Below, piece by piece: positions 9,985 to 20,113 of a DNA stretch of 64,000 nucleotides (positions are counted from its first letter, which is position 1; every line of letters starts with the position of its first letter). The notes below the pieces were generated by a model. That model ran no database searches. It was not told the origin of the DNA and worked only from the letters and a program-made list of their open reading frames with translations. A program made the translations under genes and the position numbers. This DNA is from Mesorhabditis belari (Eukaryota > Nematoda > Chromadorea > Rhabditida > Rhabditidae), in contig CAUEEP010000400.1 of assembly GCA_958450365.1 (NCBI GenBank), positions 248,001 through 312,000 of the forward strand. The letters run 5' to 3'.

Positions 9985-10535
9985 TTTATTTGATGTGAGT
10001 ATCACTTGTCGACTGAGACTTGAGAAAACAGTTTTTTCACTCCCAAAACAACCATTCCAATCAATCCAATCAATTCCTCTCTAGACAATTTGAAAGAATC
10101 AAAACGGCCGAAATCATGAAGCTGGAGGCAGATTTGTGAGTCTTTTTAAGGAAAAGGATTGAGTATTTGTCTAAAAAATCTGAAGTAAAGTTTTTTGAAG
10201 AAATTCAGAAATGGAACGAGGACTTGGGTCTTGAATCTGTATCGGGATGGATGGTCGTATTTGGCAAAAACCGCTTCTTGCTACAAGGTTTGGCGGATGT
10301 TGTGAACCAGGATTATATTCATCTCAAGGCTTTCGATCGAAGAATGAGATTTGATGAAGCCGAGGCATATTGTGCGAGTCGAAAGGGCCATTTAGTCTCA
10401 ATTCACAGTCAGGAAGAGCACGATTTTGTTCAGGAACTCGGTAAGAAATCGAAATGATTGAATTCTGGAAATTCATGATTTTCGTTGAAATTTATGCTTT
10501 ATAAACCAAAAACAATCGATATTTATTTCAGCGAA
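9985..10535 (+). pseudogene. Lectin fragment L1: one neck exon plus CTLD exons a and b
   Basis: A neck exon (after ctctctag, FERIKTAEIMKLEADL) is followed by CTLD exon a (DGWSYLAKTASCYK), a 41-nt intron, and exon b (FDRRMRFDEAEAYCASRKG ... HDFVQEL) with a good donor. The next exon is missing: after 'tttcagcgaa' the sequence switches to a tail also found at 61557. It is nearly identical to 48645-49085 of L7, and these two are the only copies keeping the cysteine in SCYK. A polyA signal (aataaag) follows near 10650. Confidence 0.75.
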
Positions 10536-10814
10536 CGAAAACGATTCGGGATACTTCAAGAATGGCCACTTCTTAAGAAAGTGATTGATGATCATTGTTT
10601 GAAAGCATTTCTCTTTATTGCGATCATTTAATAATTACCCAATAATAAAGTTTTCATTCAAGCCCACACAAGTTTCTGTCTTTTGTGATCTCCATTATAA
10701 CTTTGATCCAACCACGGAACGCTGTACTTTCGATCTATGCCGTTATTCTAGTTAATTTTGGATTAATAGGGACTCCTTTGATTGAAAAGAGATATTTGTG
10801 AAACTCAAAGCGAT

Positions 10815-10951
10815 TTTCGAATAGCATCTCTTTCGCCGGACCTCCTCACTCGGTAGTCGTGCCCAAAGAGATTTTGGATTTGGACAAAGAAATTCGCTTA
10901 GCTACACGTAATTCTCCGCAAACGTGGCCGAGAACATCACGAGGCAAATGA
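10815..10951 (+). pseudogene. Gene U, last exon
   Basis: The frame SISFAGPPHSVVVPKEILDL, then DKEIRLATRN and TSRGK-stop (TGA 10949-10951), is shared with 50339-50480 (minus) and, frameshifted, with 33806-33952. A further partial copy is near 61830. It lies upstream of and parallel to the small coiled-coil gene. I do not recognise the family, and the upstream exons are not clear here. Confidence 0.4.
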
Positions 10952-11195
10952 ATGGAGAATTTCGAATCAAATCCATTTTGATTGCTTTCAGTTTGACATT
11001 ACTAACGGGCACCTTATGTCGACCATTTTGCAAGAAAAGTTGTTGAAAGAGTATACTGTAGTGATATCTACATAGCTAAATGATTTCATCGAACAAATTT
11101 CATCTGAAAATGGGGTTTCATTCGTTTTTTGACTATAAAGACATTCACAGCTCATTATATCTACAACACATACATACATTATCTACTTGCTTAGT

Positions 11196-11442
11196 ATGAT
11201 TAGCCAGAAAGAGACCAAGATCTTCGCCTACAGAACCAACATTGAGTCGAAAAAAAGCATAAATCGAATTATTGAGAGCTTCAGGAACAAAAATGAAAGA
11301 CAAATTGACGAGTTGAGGGACGAGAAGAGCCACCTTCACGAAGAATTGTCAGTTTCCTCATGCTGATGTCCATTGATGTTCAACACGCTTATCTAATAGT
11401 CTATTCAGGAGCGACGAGAGAGCAAAATACTTGCAGCTTTAG
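11196..11442 (+). pseudogene. Small coiled-coil gene, copy with stop in exon 2
   Basis: ATG 11196 opens a highly charged, heptad-like helix (SKKSINRIIESFRNK, RQIDELRDEKSHLHEEL). The donor is at 11348 and exon 2 starts at 11409 (SDERAKYLQL). The codon after YLQL is TAG, where the copy at 61968-62253 has CAG and continues for 14 more residues. The gene converges on lectin L2. It has no signal peptide, and its function is unknown. Confidence 0.55.
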
Positions 11443-11609
11443 GCGGAATTCTGTGTTTTTCGCCAAACTTTCTATCTGAGATTTGGAACAAACAGTTCAG
11501 AAATAAAGAAAAAGATAATGTGCAGTTGTGTGTTTTCAGAAGATTGAATAAAATCGGATTTACTGGTTTTTGTCCACAAAAAAGAACATAAGACATTTAT
11601 CAGAATTCA

Positions 11610-13990
11610 GAGTCCCTTTTGCAGATAAATTGAATGTCCTGGTTAGGAGGATCGGCTGCCCATTTCCCACCGTAGCTCCAAAGCTGAAATAAGTTCATTT
11701 CTGATGGAATTCCTTTGATAATACACTTTGCGTTCTTCCACAAAAAGAAATTTCCTCAGATTGATCCAAATATTTTGGGATTAATTATGGATCGGAAATT
11801 GGAATAAATATTGATGATTTCACGTTGAAAATCTCACAAAGGCGTGGGTGTCCGAATCCGGGTGTCCCGGATGCCAATTCGTGAAATCCACCGAACTTCC
11901 ATCCGTCCATTCAAAAGCATTTCCTTTGTCCGGATTTCTCTGAATAAAGAAATTTTTATGTTTCACCGTTGATATTTCGATTCTTTTTCATCCTAAACCT
12001 ATTCTAGTTTCCCAATTGAAACCAATATTTTTATCAAAGAACTATCAGTGAAACGAATCATTTTTTCACAAAGAGCGTTCCGAAAATGGTCGAGAGGATC
12101 TTTACTTTCTAGCTTTTTATTTATGTCTTTGAATAAGAAAAATTCAACCTTCAGTCCGATCCAGAACGCCCAATTCGAAGGAACATTTTTCGCTGAAATA
12201 AATATCGGTTGTTTTTGGTTTATAAAGCATAAATTTCTACGAAAATCATAAATTTTCAGAATTGAATCATTTCGATTTCTTACCGAGTTTCTGAACAAAA
12301 TCGTTCTCTTCCTGACTGTGAATTGAGACTAAATGGATCTTTCGACTCACACAGTATGCCCCGGCCTCATCAAATGTCATTTTTTGAACGATAACCTTGA
12401 GTTGAAGATAATCCTGGTTCACAACATCCACCAAACCTTGTACCAAGAAGCGGTTTTTGCAAAATACGACCATCCATCCCGATACAGATCCAAGAGATTC
12501 ATGGTCTGCTTTCTGAATTTCTTCGGAAAACATTAGTCCAGATCCTTTAGACAAATACTCAATCTATTTCCTTAAGAAAACGCATGAATCTGCCCGCAAC
12601 CTCTTGATTCGGGCCATTTTGTTTTGTCTTTTAAATTGTCTAGAGAGGAATTGATTTGATTGAGTGGAATGGGTGTTTTGGGAGGGAAAAACTGTTTTCT
12701 CAAGTCGCAGTCGACAAGAGATACCAAACAGACTCACATTTGGGTTTCGAGATCAGAGTTCTTGCTCTGCAACGCGTTGATTTTCCCGTCGAGCTCTCCA
12801 ATCTTGGCCTTTCCTTCCCTCACTTCCGTATTTTGAGTTCTTCTGAAAAAAGTTCGGATCTTAACTATATATTGGGCTTGTCAAAATCACTACTCAAAAT
12901 CCAAAAAAGATGAGCTTGAATTCTTCAAGATTTGTTCATTTCACCCACATTTCCCCCTCGAGTCCGCTGATTTTTCCTCGGGCCTCGACGAGTCCTTGTT
13001 GAGTTTCATTCCTGAAAAGTCTTGTCATTGAGACATTCAAGCCTTTTCTTCTTTATTCTATCAAATTCGCTTTTCTCCCAAGAGGCCTGTCTAAAAAGAA
13101 ATTACAAAATTAGTACAATTGTGCCTCGAGATCGTCGTTTTTCCTTTTCGTCTCGTCGATTTCCCCCATTAAATCCGCCTCGATTTGGCCCATTTTCGTG
13201 GAGAAGGTCCTTGACATTTCGGCGATTTTGGCATCTCTAGAAGTGTCTCATCCTCAGATATTTCTTCAAGGGATCTCAAGACTCACATCTCTTTCAAATC
13301 AGCACCAATCTTCGTCGATCGATCATCACTTTGCGAGATTTTCGAGTTGATCTTCATGAATTCATCACTTCTTTCCTTTTGTTCACATTCACTGAAAAGG
13401 TGAGCTTAGATTCTTCAAGATTTGTTCATTTCACCCACATTTCCGTCTCGAGTCCGCAGATTTTTCCTCGAGCCTCGACGAGTTTTGATTCGGTTTGATT
13501 CCTGAAAAGTCTTTTCATTGAGACGTAGCTCAAGCCTCTTTCTTGTTTATTCTATCAATTTCGCGTTTCTCCCAAAAAACCAACAACTCTCTTCGACAAG
13601 ATCCCAAGCGGACGGTATCCGGACACTGCTTTTTACTGCTGAAATCTAAGATCATCGAAAAATCCCTTCCTAACCAACTTCAAAGTACGACGATCACCAG
13701 ACAGAATTTCATCTCGATCTATCGGAGATCTGAATGGTTGAAAACATAGCTATTTGAAGGGAAAAGAATACGTGGATGGATCCAATTGATCGCTTTCTTG
13801 AATGGACGATGAAATTTGATGGAAAAGGAGCAGAATCGTGATGAATAGAGACGTGGGTGTTCGAATCCGGCTCAGAATCGGAATCGGAACGGAAAGAAAT
13901 TGATGACCAACGAAGAAATTGATGACCAATAATGAGTGATGACCAATTGCTCGGCGAGGTGAGCAGCGCCTTGAATCGCAAATATCCACA
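11610..13990 (-). pseudogene. Lectin L2: hydrophobic exon, neck exons and complete CTLD, no start codon
   Basis: Minus strand. The last exon ends KRDSEF-stop near 11591-11610. The preceding exon contains EWTDGSSVDFTNW and a GHPD loop (11840-11960). Further upstream are FWIGL (about 12140-12185) and exons b/a with KMTFDEAGAYC and GWSYL (12300-12530). Neck exons lie at about 12585-12640, 12736-12850, 13110-13250 and 13290-13390. The first exon region has FITILLLFHQISSSIQ (13790-13860). The MGVMAVG start is replaced by sequence resembling the xPDSNTHA exon, so the gene lacks its normal beginning. It would be a membrane-anchored lectin if intact. Confidence 0.7.
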
Positions 13991-14075
13991 ATATGATATC
14001 AAGGAGCTTTCGTTCCTAATTAGTGCAGTCCAGGGTGATTCCGGGGCGATTTTAGCTATATTTTCAGAGAAAAAA
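13932..14075 (+). pseudogene. Gene Q fragment
   Basis: The frame SDDQLLGEVSSALNRKYPQ and ELSFLISAVQGD matches the minus-strand copies at 2262 and 43838. It lies next to the 5' end of lectin L2 and points away from it, the same divergent order as elsewhere. The longer open frame continues only into the structured repeat. Confidence 0.4.
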
Positions 14076-15196
14076 ATTTCAACGAATTTATCGGCCAGCC
14101 TAATATTTTATCTATTTTATTCATTTGTTTCTCTTTTGTCCTTTTCTACTCCGAACTCTGCCATTTGGAGGAGGAGTATCCACAATGAGGACTCCTCATC
14201 TCCACTTAATGCGAAATCAAGCCCCCTCCAGGGCGGTGTGCCAAAACCGGGCTGTTTATATGTAGTTTTTTTAAAAGTTCTATAAACTAAACTTTTCATA
14301 CACTAGCGACGAGGCGTTCCATGAGTAGACCTCCGCTATGTTGGAGGCTGTTTATCATTAGCCCCTCAAAAAAAGTTCTTAAAATATGCTAGGATAGGTG
14401 TTTTGAATCCAATCCCGTCAATAGTTTCTCCCCTCAACAAAAGAAATTGCTGAGCTCATTACTTTAAAAGTTAAAGTGGTTACTGATGCCTAAATCATTG
14501 TATAAATTTGTTAAAACAAACTTAAAAAATTCTGTTAAAAGTCGGCTATCGGCTCTAAAAATATTATAAGCTAAAATAAGGCTGTCGACGAGATTTGTTT
14601 CAAGAATTGCCGGGTTCGAGCTTTAATTCATTCGAGCCATCAACAATCGGACTTGGAAACACAATCGAGCCTATTCATTTGGTCAGGGAATTTAAAGCCC
14701 ACATGATTTCATTGCCAAAGAAATTGGGGCTGGCGGAGGGGCTTTCCTGTATTATCTTACCGAATCAATCGCTCTTCAATCGTATCAACGTCAAATGTCG
14801 TATCGTGTTTTAATTACAGATTTCATTGAATTCAAACCAGTAGAAGAATCGGTAGAAACCTCATCGTTACAAACAACTTCACCTAGAGCTTCGGACCACT
14901 TCTTCTAAATGATTTTGTCAAGTACAATAAAGTGAGAGGAAATGGATGTCAAGAAAGAATTCCGTGTTTTGATAAAAAACGATCAGAAAGTCCAGAAGGA
15001 TTCGTTCTTCATTCCGTGTTTTCTGGTGATGAGTCGTGATTACCAGAAACTCGAACGAGCTTATCAGAAGATCTCCCTCAAACTTGAAAGACACATTTCA
15101 GATTTCAGATCCATTAGGATATTTGGCTGCCGAGGGTTGCATCCAACCTATACCGAAGCGAAGAACCGTTTCTGAGGCTGGTCTCGATTCCAAAAG

Positions 15197-15704
15197 AAGC
15201 AACGGTTGGATGCAATCATTTCTTCGTCGCCATGGTTTTCCTCTTCGGAGGACATCAACTACATGTCAAAAGTCAAAAGATTTCGAGAAAGAAAAAAGAC
15301 GACGAGGATCCACTCATCAAACCACAAGCAATTTTACTTTTGGCTCAATTTACGTTCAAAGGACCGTTAGTTAGACCGATAGTTAAAAGAAGACCGTCGG
15401 GCATCACTTTTTCAATCCAACCGATCTGGAATATAAATTGGCCAAGAAGGTAGCTTTTCGAGATCAAAGGTTCAGGTTCAGGCGTTCAGGCGATGAAGCC
15501 TCAGAAATGGCAAGTGAGGTGTTAGGCTTGTTGAAAGATGAAGGTGGGTATTTAGAGTTAAATAATAAAATAAGATTAAAACTTTTGGAACTTGAATGGA
15601 AGGCTGAGATTATTGAAGCTATTTACACGAAAGTTCGGCTAGTTCTGGAAAAAGGTGAAATCATCACGGAAATCCGAAATCATCGATATTTATTAATTTA
15701 TTAG
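15197..15704 (+). pseudogene. Family D, inverted copy
   Basis: The same two frames as at 455-985: KKKDDEDPLIKPQ first, then NPTDLEYKLAKKVAFRDQ and a charged helical end (SEMASEVLGLLKDEGGYLEL). The second frame is open to a TAG near 15702. A possible intron between the frames would explain the switch. Function unknown. Confidence 0.45.
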
Positions 15705-15814
15705 TTTCCAATGCATAGTTAATTCAAAGATGTTTCTAACAATCTGAGAAAATGGCTTTTTTTTCATTTCATCAGAAATGAAAAGATTTCAGTTCTGGAA
15801 AAGTAAAGTAAAGG

Positions 15815-16180
15815 CATTACTGTGGGGAATAGCCACTAATAAAAGTTCTCTAATCATGGTAGTCTGAATATTGGCAAATTATAGAGGAAATCCGAGTGTT
15901 CTCATTTTATTTCTTTCGCCAAATCATTGTTGTTTTGAAGCAGTTTTCGTTTTCATTTTTCGCTGAAATGAATATTAATTATTTTTGGTTTTCCCCTCCT
16001 TTCCATTTATTTTCCGTGATAAGATATCCCTATTTTGTGTGGCAACAAATTTCTTGTTTGAATTTGTCTTCTCTGATCAATTATGCCTCTTTAGTAGCTG
16101 TTTCTTTAATTTTCACTGGTTTTTCGAGAAAACTCAGTCATTTTGTAGACATTCAAGCAAACCATCGTCCAGCAACCGAA
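15815..16180 (+). promoter_or_regulatory. Conserved 5' region of lectin genes starting MDxxSN
   Basis: The block beginning 'aaggcattactgtggggaa' and ending 'cagcaaccgaaATGGAC' is conserved before the starts at 36529 and 58170 and, on the minus strand, at 19332-19640. A block of ~370 bp conserved ahead of four lectin starts is best read as promoter plus 5'UTR. Confidence 0.5.
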
Positions 16181-16940
16181 ATGGACGATCTCTCGAATCT
16201 TCCTGCTCGATGTCTTCAGAGCATCTCTTCTGGTTCCAAATCTCCGGAAATGCCCGTAATGACTGAAGAATTGCCTGAAAAGAGTGTCAGACGCATAGAA
16301 GAACCGGCCATCTCGTTGAAGAAAATCGCCCAACTCGAAGCCGATTTGTGGGTTTTTCGACAAATCTTTGCTTTTATCAAAAAAAGTCTTTAATCTTCAA
16401 TTGAAGAGTTTAGGGAAAAACTGAGGAAGGAGATGAGTCAATTGACAGCAAAAATGACTCAAATCAAGGCGTATTTAATGGGGGAAAACGGAAAAAAGTT
16501 GGAGGCTGATTTGGTTGATGGAAGGGAGAGCAATCGAGAATTAGAAAGGAAAATCGACAAGACGAAAAGGAAGAACGACGATCTCGAAGCACAATTGTAC
16601 TTTTGTGATTTTCTTTTCTGACAGGCTCAAACTAAAATATAGATAAAATTCGAACTTTTTTAGAAGAGCTCGAAATACGGAAGTGACCGACGGAAAGGCC
16701 AGGATTGGAAAGCTCGAAGGGAAAATCAACGCTTTGCAGAGCAAAGACTCTGACCTCGAAGGCCAAATGTGAGTTTTCATGGTATCTCTTGTCGACTGAG
16801 ACTTCAGAAGACAGTTTTTTCACCCCCAAAACACCAATTCCAATCAATTCAATCCATCCCTCTCTAGACAATTTGTAAGAAACAAAACGGCCGAAATCGC
16901 GAATTTGCGAATCAAAAGCTCTTTTCCGTAAAAAACAATT
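16181..16940 (+). pseudogene. Lectin L3a: N-terminal exon and neck exons, truncated
   Basis: ATG 16181 starts MDDLSNLPARCLQSIS and runs into a coiled-coil end (KKIAQLEADL). It splices in phase 2 to a long coiled-coil exon (about 16411-16597), then to RARNTEVTDGKARIGKLEG and to a third exon (QFVRNKTAEIANLR). The third exon lacks its usual donor and merges at about 16915 with the 5' region of the next lectin gene. It reads on to a stop at TTTTCCGTAA. No CTLD of its own. A transcript might still join the following gene (see findings). Confidence 0.6.
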
Positions 16941-17012
16941 GTGTATCGGATCGTCCGTCCATTCGTACTTCCCATTTCCCCGAATTCAAAACTAATCAAC
17001 CAATTCAGCAGA

Positions 17013-19186
17013 ATGGGTGTGATGGCCGTCGGTCTATTCATCACGATTCTCCTCCTTTTCCATCAAATTTCTTTGTCGATTCAACAAAGCGTTCAAGTGG
17101 ATTCGCTAAATCGAGATGAAATTCTCTCTGGTGATCGTCGTACCTTGAAGTTGGTAATGAAAAAGGAAATGTGAGTGAAACCAACAAATCTTGAAGAATT
17201 TAAACTCATCTTTTTCAGTGAATGTGAACAAAAGGAAAGAACTGATGAATTCACGAAGATCAGCTCGAAAATCTCCCAAAGTGATGATCGATCGACGAAG
17301 ATTGGTGTTGAATTGAAAGAGATGTGAGTCTTGAGATCCCTTGAAGAAATATCTGAGGATGAGTCATTTTAGAGATTCCAAAGTCGCCGAAATGTCAAGG
17401 ACCATCTACACGAAAATGGTTCAGATTGAGACGGATTTAATGGGGAAAATCACGAAGTTGGAGGCTGATTTGTGGGTTCAACGATATTAGAATCTAACTA
17501 TCTCCCGTAGTCTCTGAGTCTTGAGATTCCTCAAAGAAATATCTGAGGATGAGACATTTCTCCCAAAGTTTCGAAATCGCGAAGTTGCGGGTAGATTTGT
17601 GAGTTTGTTTAAGGAAAAGTATTGAGTGTTCTTTTAAAAAGACGGAAATGTGGGTGAAATCAAAAATCTTGAAGAATTCATGCTCATCTTTTCTGGATTT
17701 TGAGTAGTGAGTAATTTGAGTATTCAGCGCAAGAGAGCCGAACGAAACGAAGGACAAATACGTCGAGATGAGTCGATGGACAGCAAAAATGGCTCAAATC
17801 GAGGCGAATATAATGGGGAAAATCGCCGAGACGAAAAGCAAGAACGACGATCCCGAAGCACAATTGTACTAATTTTGTAATTTTCTTTTTGACAAGCTCA
17901 ATATATAGTTAAAATGCGAACTTTTTTCAGAAGAACTCAAAATACGGAAGTGAGGGAAGGAAAAATTGGAGAGCTCGAAGGGAAAATCAACGCGTTGCAG
18001 AGCAAGAACTCTGACCTCGAAACCCAAATGTGAGTCTATTTGGGATATCTTGTGGACCGCGACTTGAGCAAACATTTTTTTGACACCCATTTCACTCAGT
18101 CCATTCAACTCCCCTCTTAGCAATTTAAAAGAGAAAACAAAATGGCCGAAATCAAGAGGTTGCGACCATATTTATGCGTTTTTTAAGGAAATAGATTGAG
18201 CATTTGTCTAAAGGATCTTGACTAATGTTTTCCGAAGAAATCCAGAAATCGAACCATGAATCTCTTCGATCTTTATCGGGATGGATGGTCGTATTTGCCA
18301 AGAACCGCTTCTTGGTACAAGGTTTGGTGGATGTTGGGAACCTAGATTATCTTCACCTCAAGGTTATCGATCAAGAAATGACATTTGACGAAGCCGAGGC
18401 ATATTGTGCGAGTCGAAAGGGCCTTTTAGTCTCAATTCACAGTCAGGAAGAGCACGATTTTGTTTGGAAACTCGGTAAGAAATCGAAATGATTCAATTCT
18501 GAGGATTCATGATTTTCGTAGAAATATATGCTTTATAAACCTAAAACAATCGGTATTTATTTCAGCAAAAACTGTTGGTTCGAATGATGCGTTCTGGATC
18601 GGACTGAAGGTTGAATTTTTCTTATTGAAAGACATAAATAAATATATAGAAAATAATGATTCTTTCAGCCATTTCCGGAAGGCTTTTTGTGAAAAATCTA
18701 TTCGTTGGATTGATAGTTCTTTAATAGAAATAATGGTTTCAATTGACAAACTAGAATGTTTCTAAAATGAAAAAAATTTGGTTGAAATATCAACGGTGAA
18801 AGATAAAAATTTCTTTATACAGAGAAATCCGAACAAAGAAAATGCTTTTGAATGGACGGATGGAAGTTCGGTGGATTTCACGAATTGGACTTCGGAACAG
18901 CCGGGTTCGAACACCCACGCTTATGTGAGATTTTCGACGTGAAATAATCAATATTTATTCCAATTTGCAATGCATAATTAATCCAAAAACATTTCGATCA
19001 ATCTGAGAAAATTTCTTTTTGTGGAATAACGCAGAGCGTTTTATCAAAAGATTTCCATCAGAAATGAACACATTTCAGCTTCATAGCTCCGATGGGATAT
19101 GGCGGGCCTATTCTCCTACCAATCAGGATCATTTTATCTGCGAAAGTTGTCCCGAGGAAAAAGTCCCTCAAACCCATGTTTATTGA
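17013..19186 (+). CDS. Lectin L3b: membrane-anchored coiled-coil C-type lectin, nearly complete
   Basis: The start ATGGGTGTGATG follows an 'attcag' acceptor. Exon 1 has one hydrophobic segment (VGLFITILLLFHQISLSI), a signal anchor or signal peptide. Six neck exons follow, all entered and left in phase 2. The CTLD comprises DGWSYL (about 18290), a 41-nt intron, EMTFDEAEAYCASRKG, AKTVGSNDAFWIGLK, EWTDGSSVDFTNW with a QPG loop, and FICES. One neck exon (about 18121-18174) has lost a base at its acceptor and its GT donor (tttatgcg); skipping it keeps the frame. The C-terminus diverges from the family: bases 19151-19171 match antisense CWC22. The likely role is sugar binding at the cell surface or after secretion. 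Could be decaying. Confidence 0.55.
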
Positions 19187-19189
19187 TTA

Positions 19190-19640
19190 AAGACTCAAAC
19201 TAAATCATCTCTCCTTTTTCATTTCTTCCCTAAACTCTTCGATTAAATTAAAGACTTATTTGGATAGCAGTAAAGATTTGGCGAAAAACCCACAAATCGG
19301 CTCCGAGTTGGGAATTCGAGTGATTGTCCATTTCGGTTGCTAGACGATTGGATGCCTACAAATTGACTGAATTTTCTCGAACAACAAGTGAAAATTAAAG
19401 GAAACAGCTACTAAAGAAGCAGAATTGATGAGAGAAGACCAAATCAAAGAAGAAACTTGTTGCCAAGCAAAATTGGGTTTCTTATTAAAACGAAAACTGC
19501 TACAAAACAACAATGATTTGAGGCAAGAAATAGAATGAGGACGCGAGAAATAAAAGGATTTCCTCAAGAATTTACCAATATTCACACTACCAGGATTAGA
19601 GAGCTTTTATATTGGCTATTCCCCACAGTAATGTCTTTTT
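19190..19640 (-). pseudogene. Lectin 5' end on minus strand (promoter, first exon, start of exon 2)
   Basis: The reverse complement gives the conserved 5' region (19332-19640), then ATG at 19331 with MDNHSNSQLGADL and a donor. The beginning of exon 2 (EEMKKE) then stops at the junction with the L3b 3' end. A truncated head of a lectin gene facing L3b. Confidence 0.6.
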
Positions 19641-19778
19641 CGAAATGGCAGGCTCTTTGTGGAAAATAATTGACTGATTGACTGACTCAATAGATCTGAA
19701 ACTAGACTTTTCTTGTTTGCCTTTTGTTCTGAAAAATGTAAGGTTGGCTAATTCAAGAGCACGCGAAAAATAAAATAA

Positions 19779-20045
19779 TTACTCGACTGAATGTGACGGC
19801 TCAATGTCATAATTTTTTTTGGAAAGATGAGTCGTAATGGTGTTCGTTGAGAACAGCAATTGATTCTCAAATCGTCCGTATTTGTTGTGATCCCCGAACG
19901 AGATTATCAAACGATTTCGATCGATTCCCCCAGAACTTTCGATACAGATTCTGTCCCATTTTCGGAGAAACAAACATTCGGTGAGATCGGTGGCTTTCCT
20001 CTGCTCCAAGAACATTTCCATTTCCAAGGAAATTAAAACAAGTCA
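19779..20045 (-). other. Unrecognised conserved segment 3' of CWC22 (inverted copy)
   Basis: It corresponds to 9044-9340 and 31635-31930. On the minus strand LEQRKATDL is open, and it then diverges. It sits just after the CWC22 serine-rich tail. No function assigned. Confidence 0.3.
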
Positions 20046-20113
20046 TTCGCCTTTAGATCTTGAGGAGTCATGAAGCATTCTTGAAGAATTCTTAACAAAA
20101 CGGTGCCTTTTTT

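Larger units (their letters stand above)
13932..15704. repeat. Inverted copy of 455-2355
   Basis: The reverse complement of this block matches the family D / passenger / structured repeat / Q portion of copy A (and copy B at 22478-24379), with many substitutions and small indels. It is therefore older than the A/B duplication. Confidence 0.85.

Noticed and set aside
16106..16363. Minus-strand frame over the L3a first exon
   Set aside because: Shadow of the MDDLSN exon and its 5'UTR.
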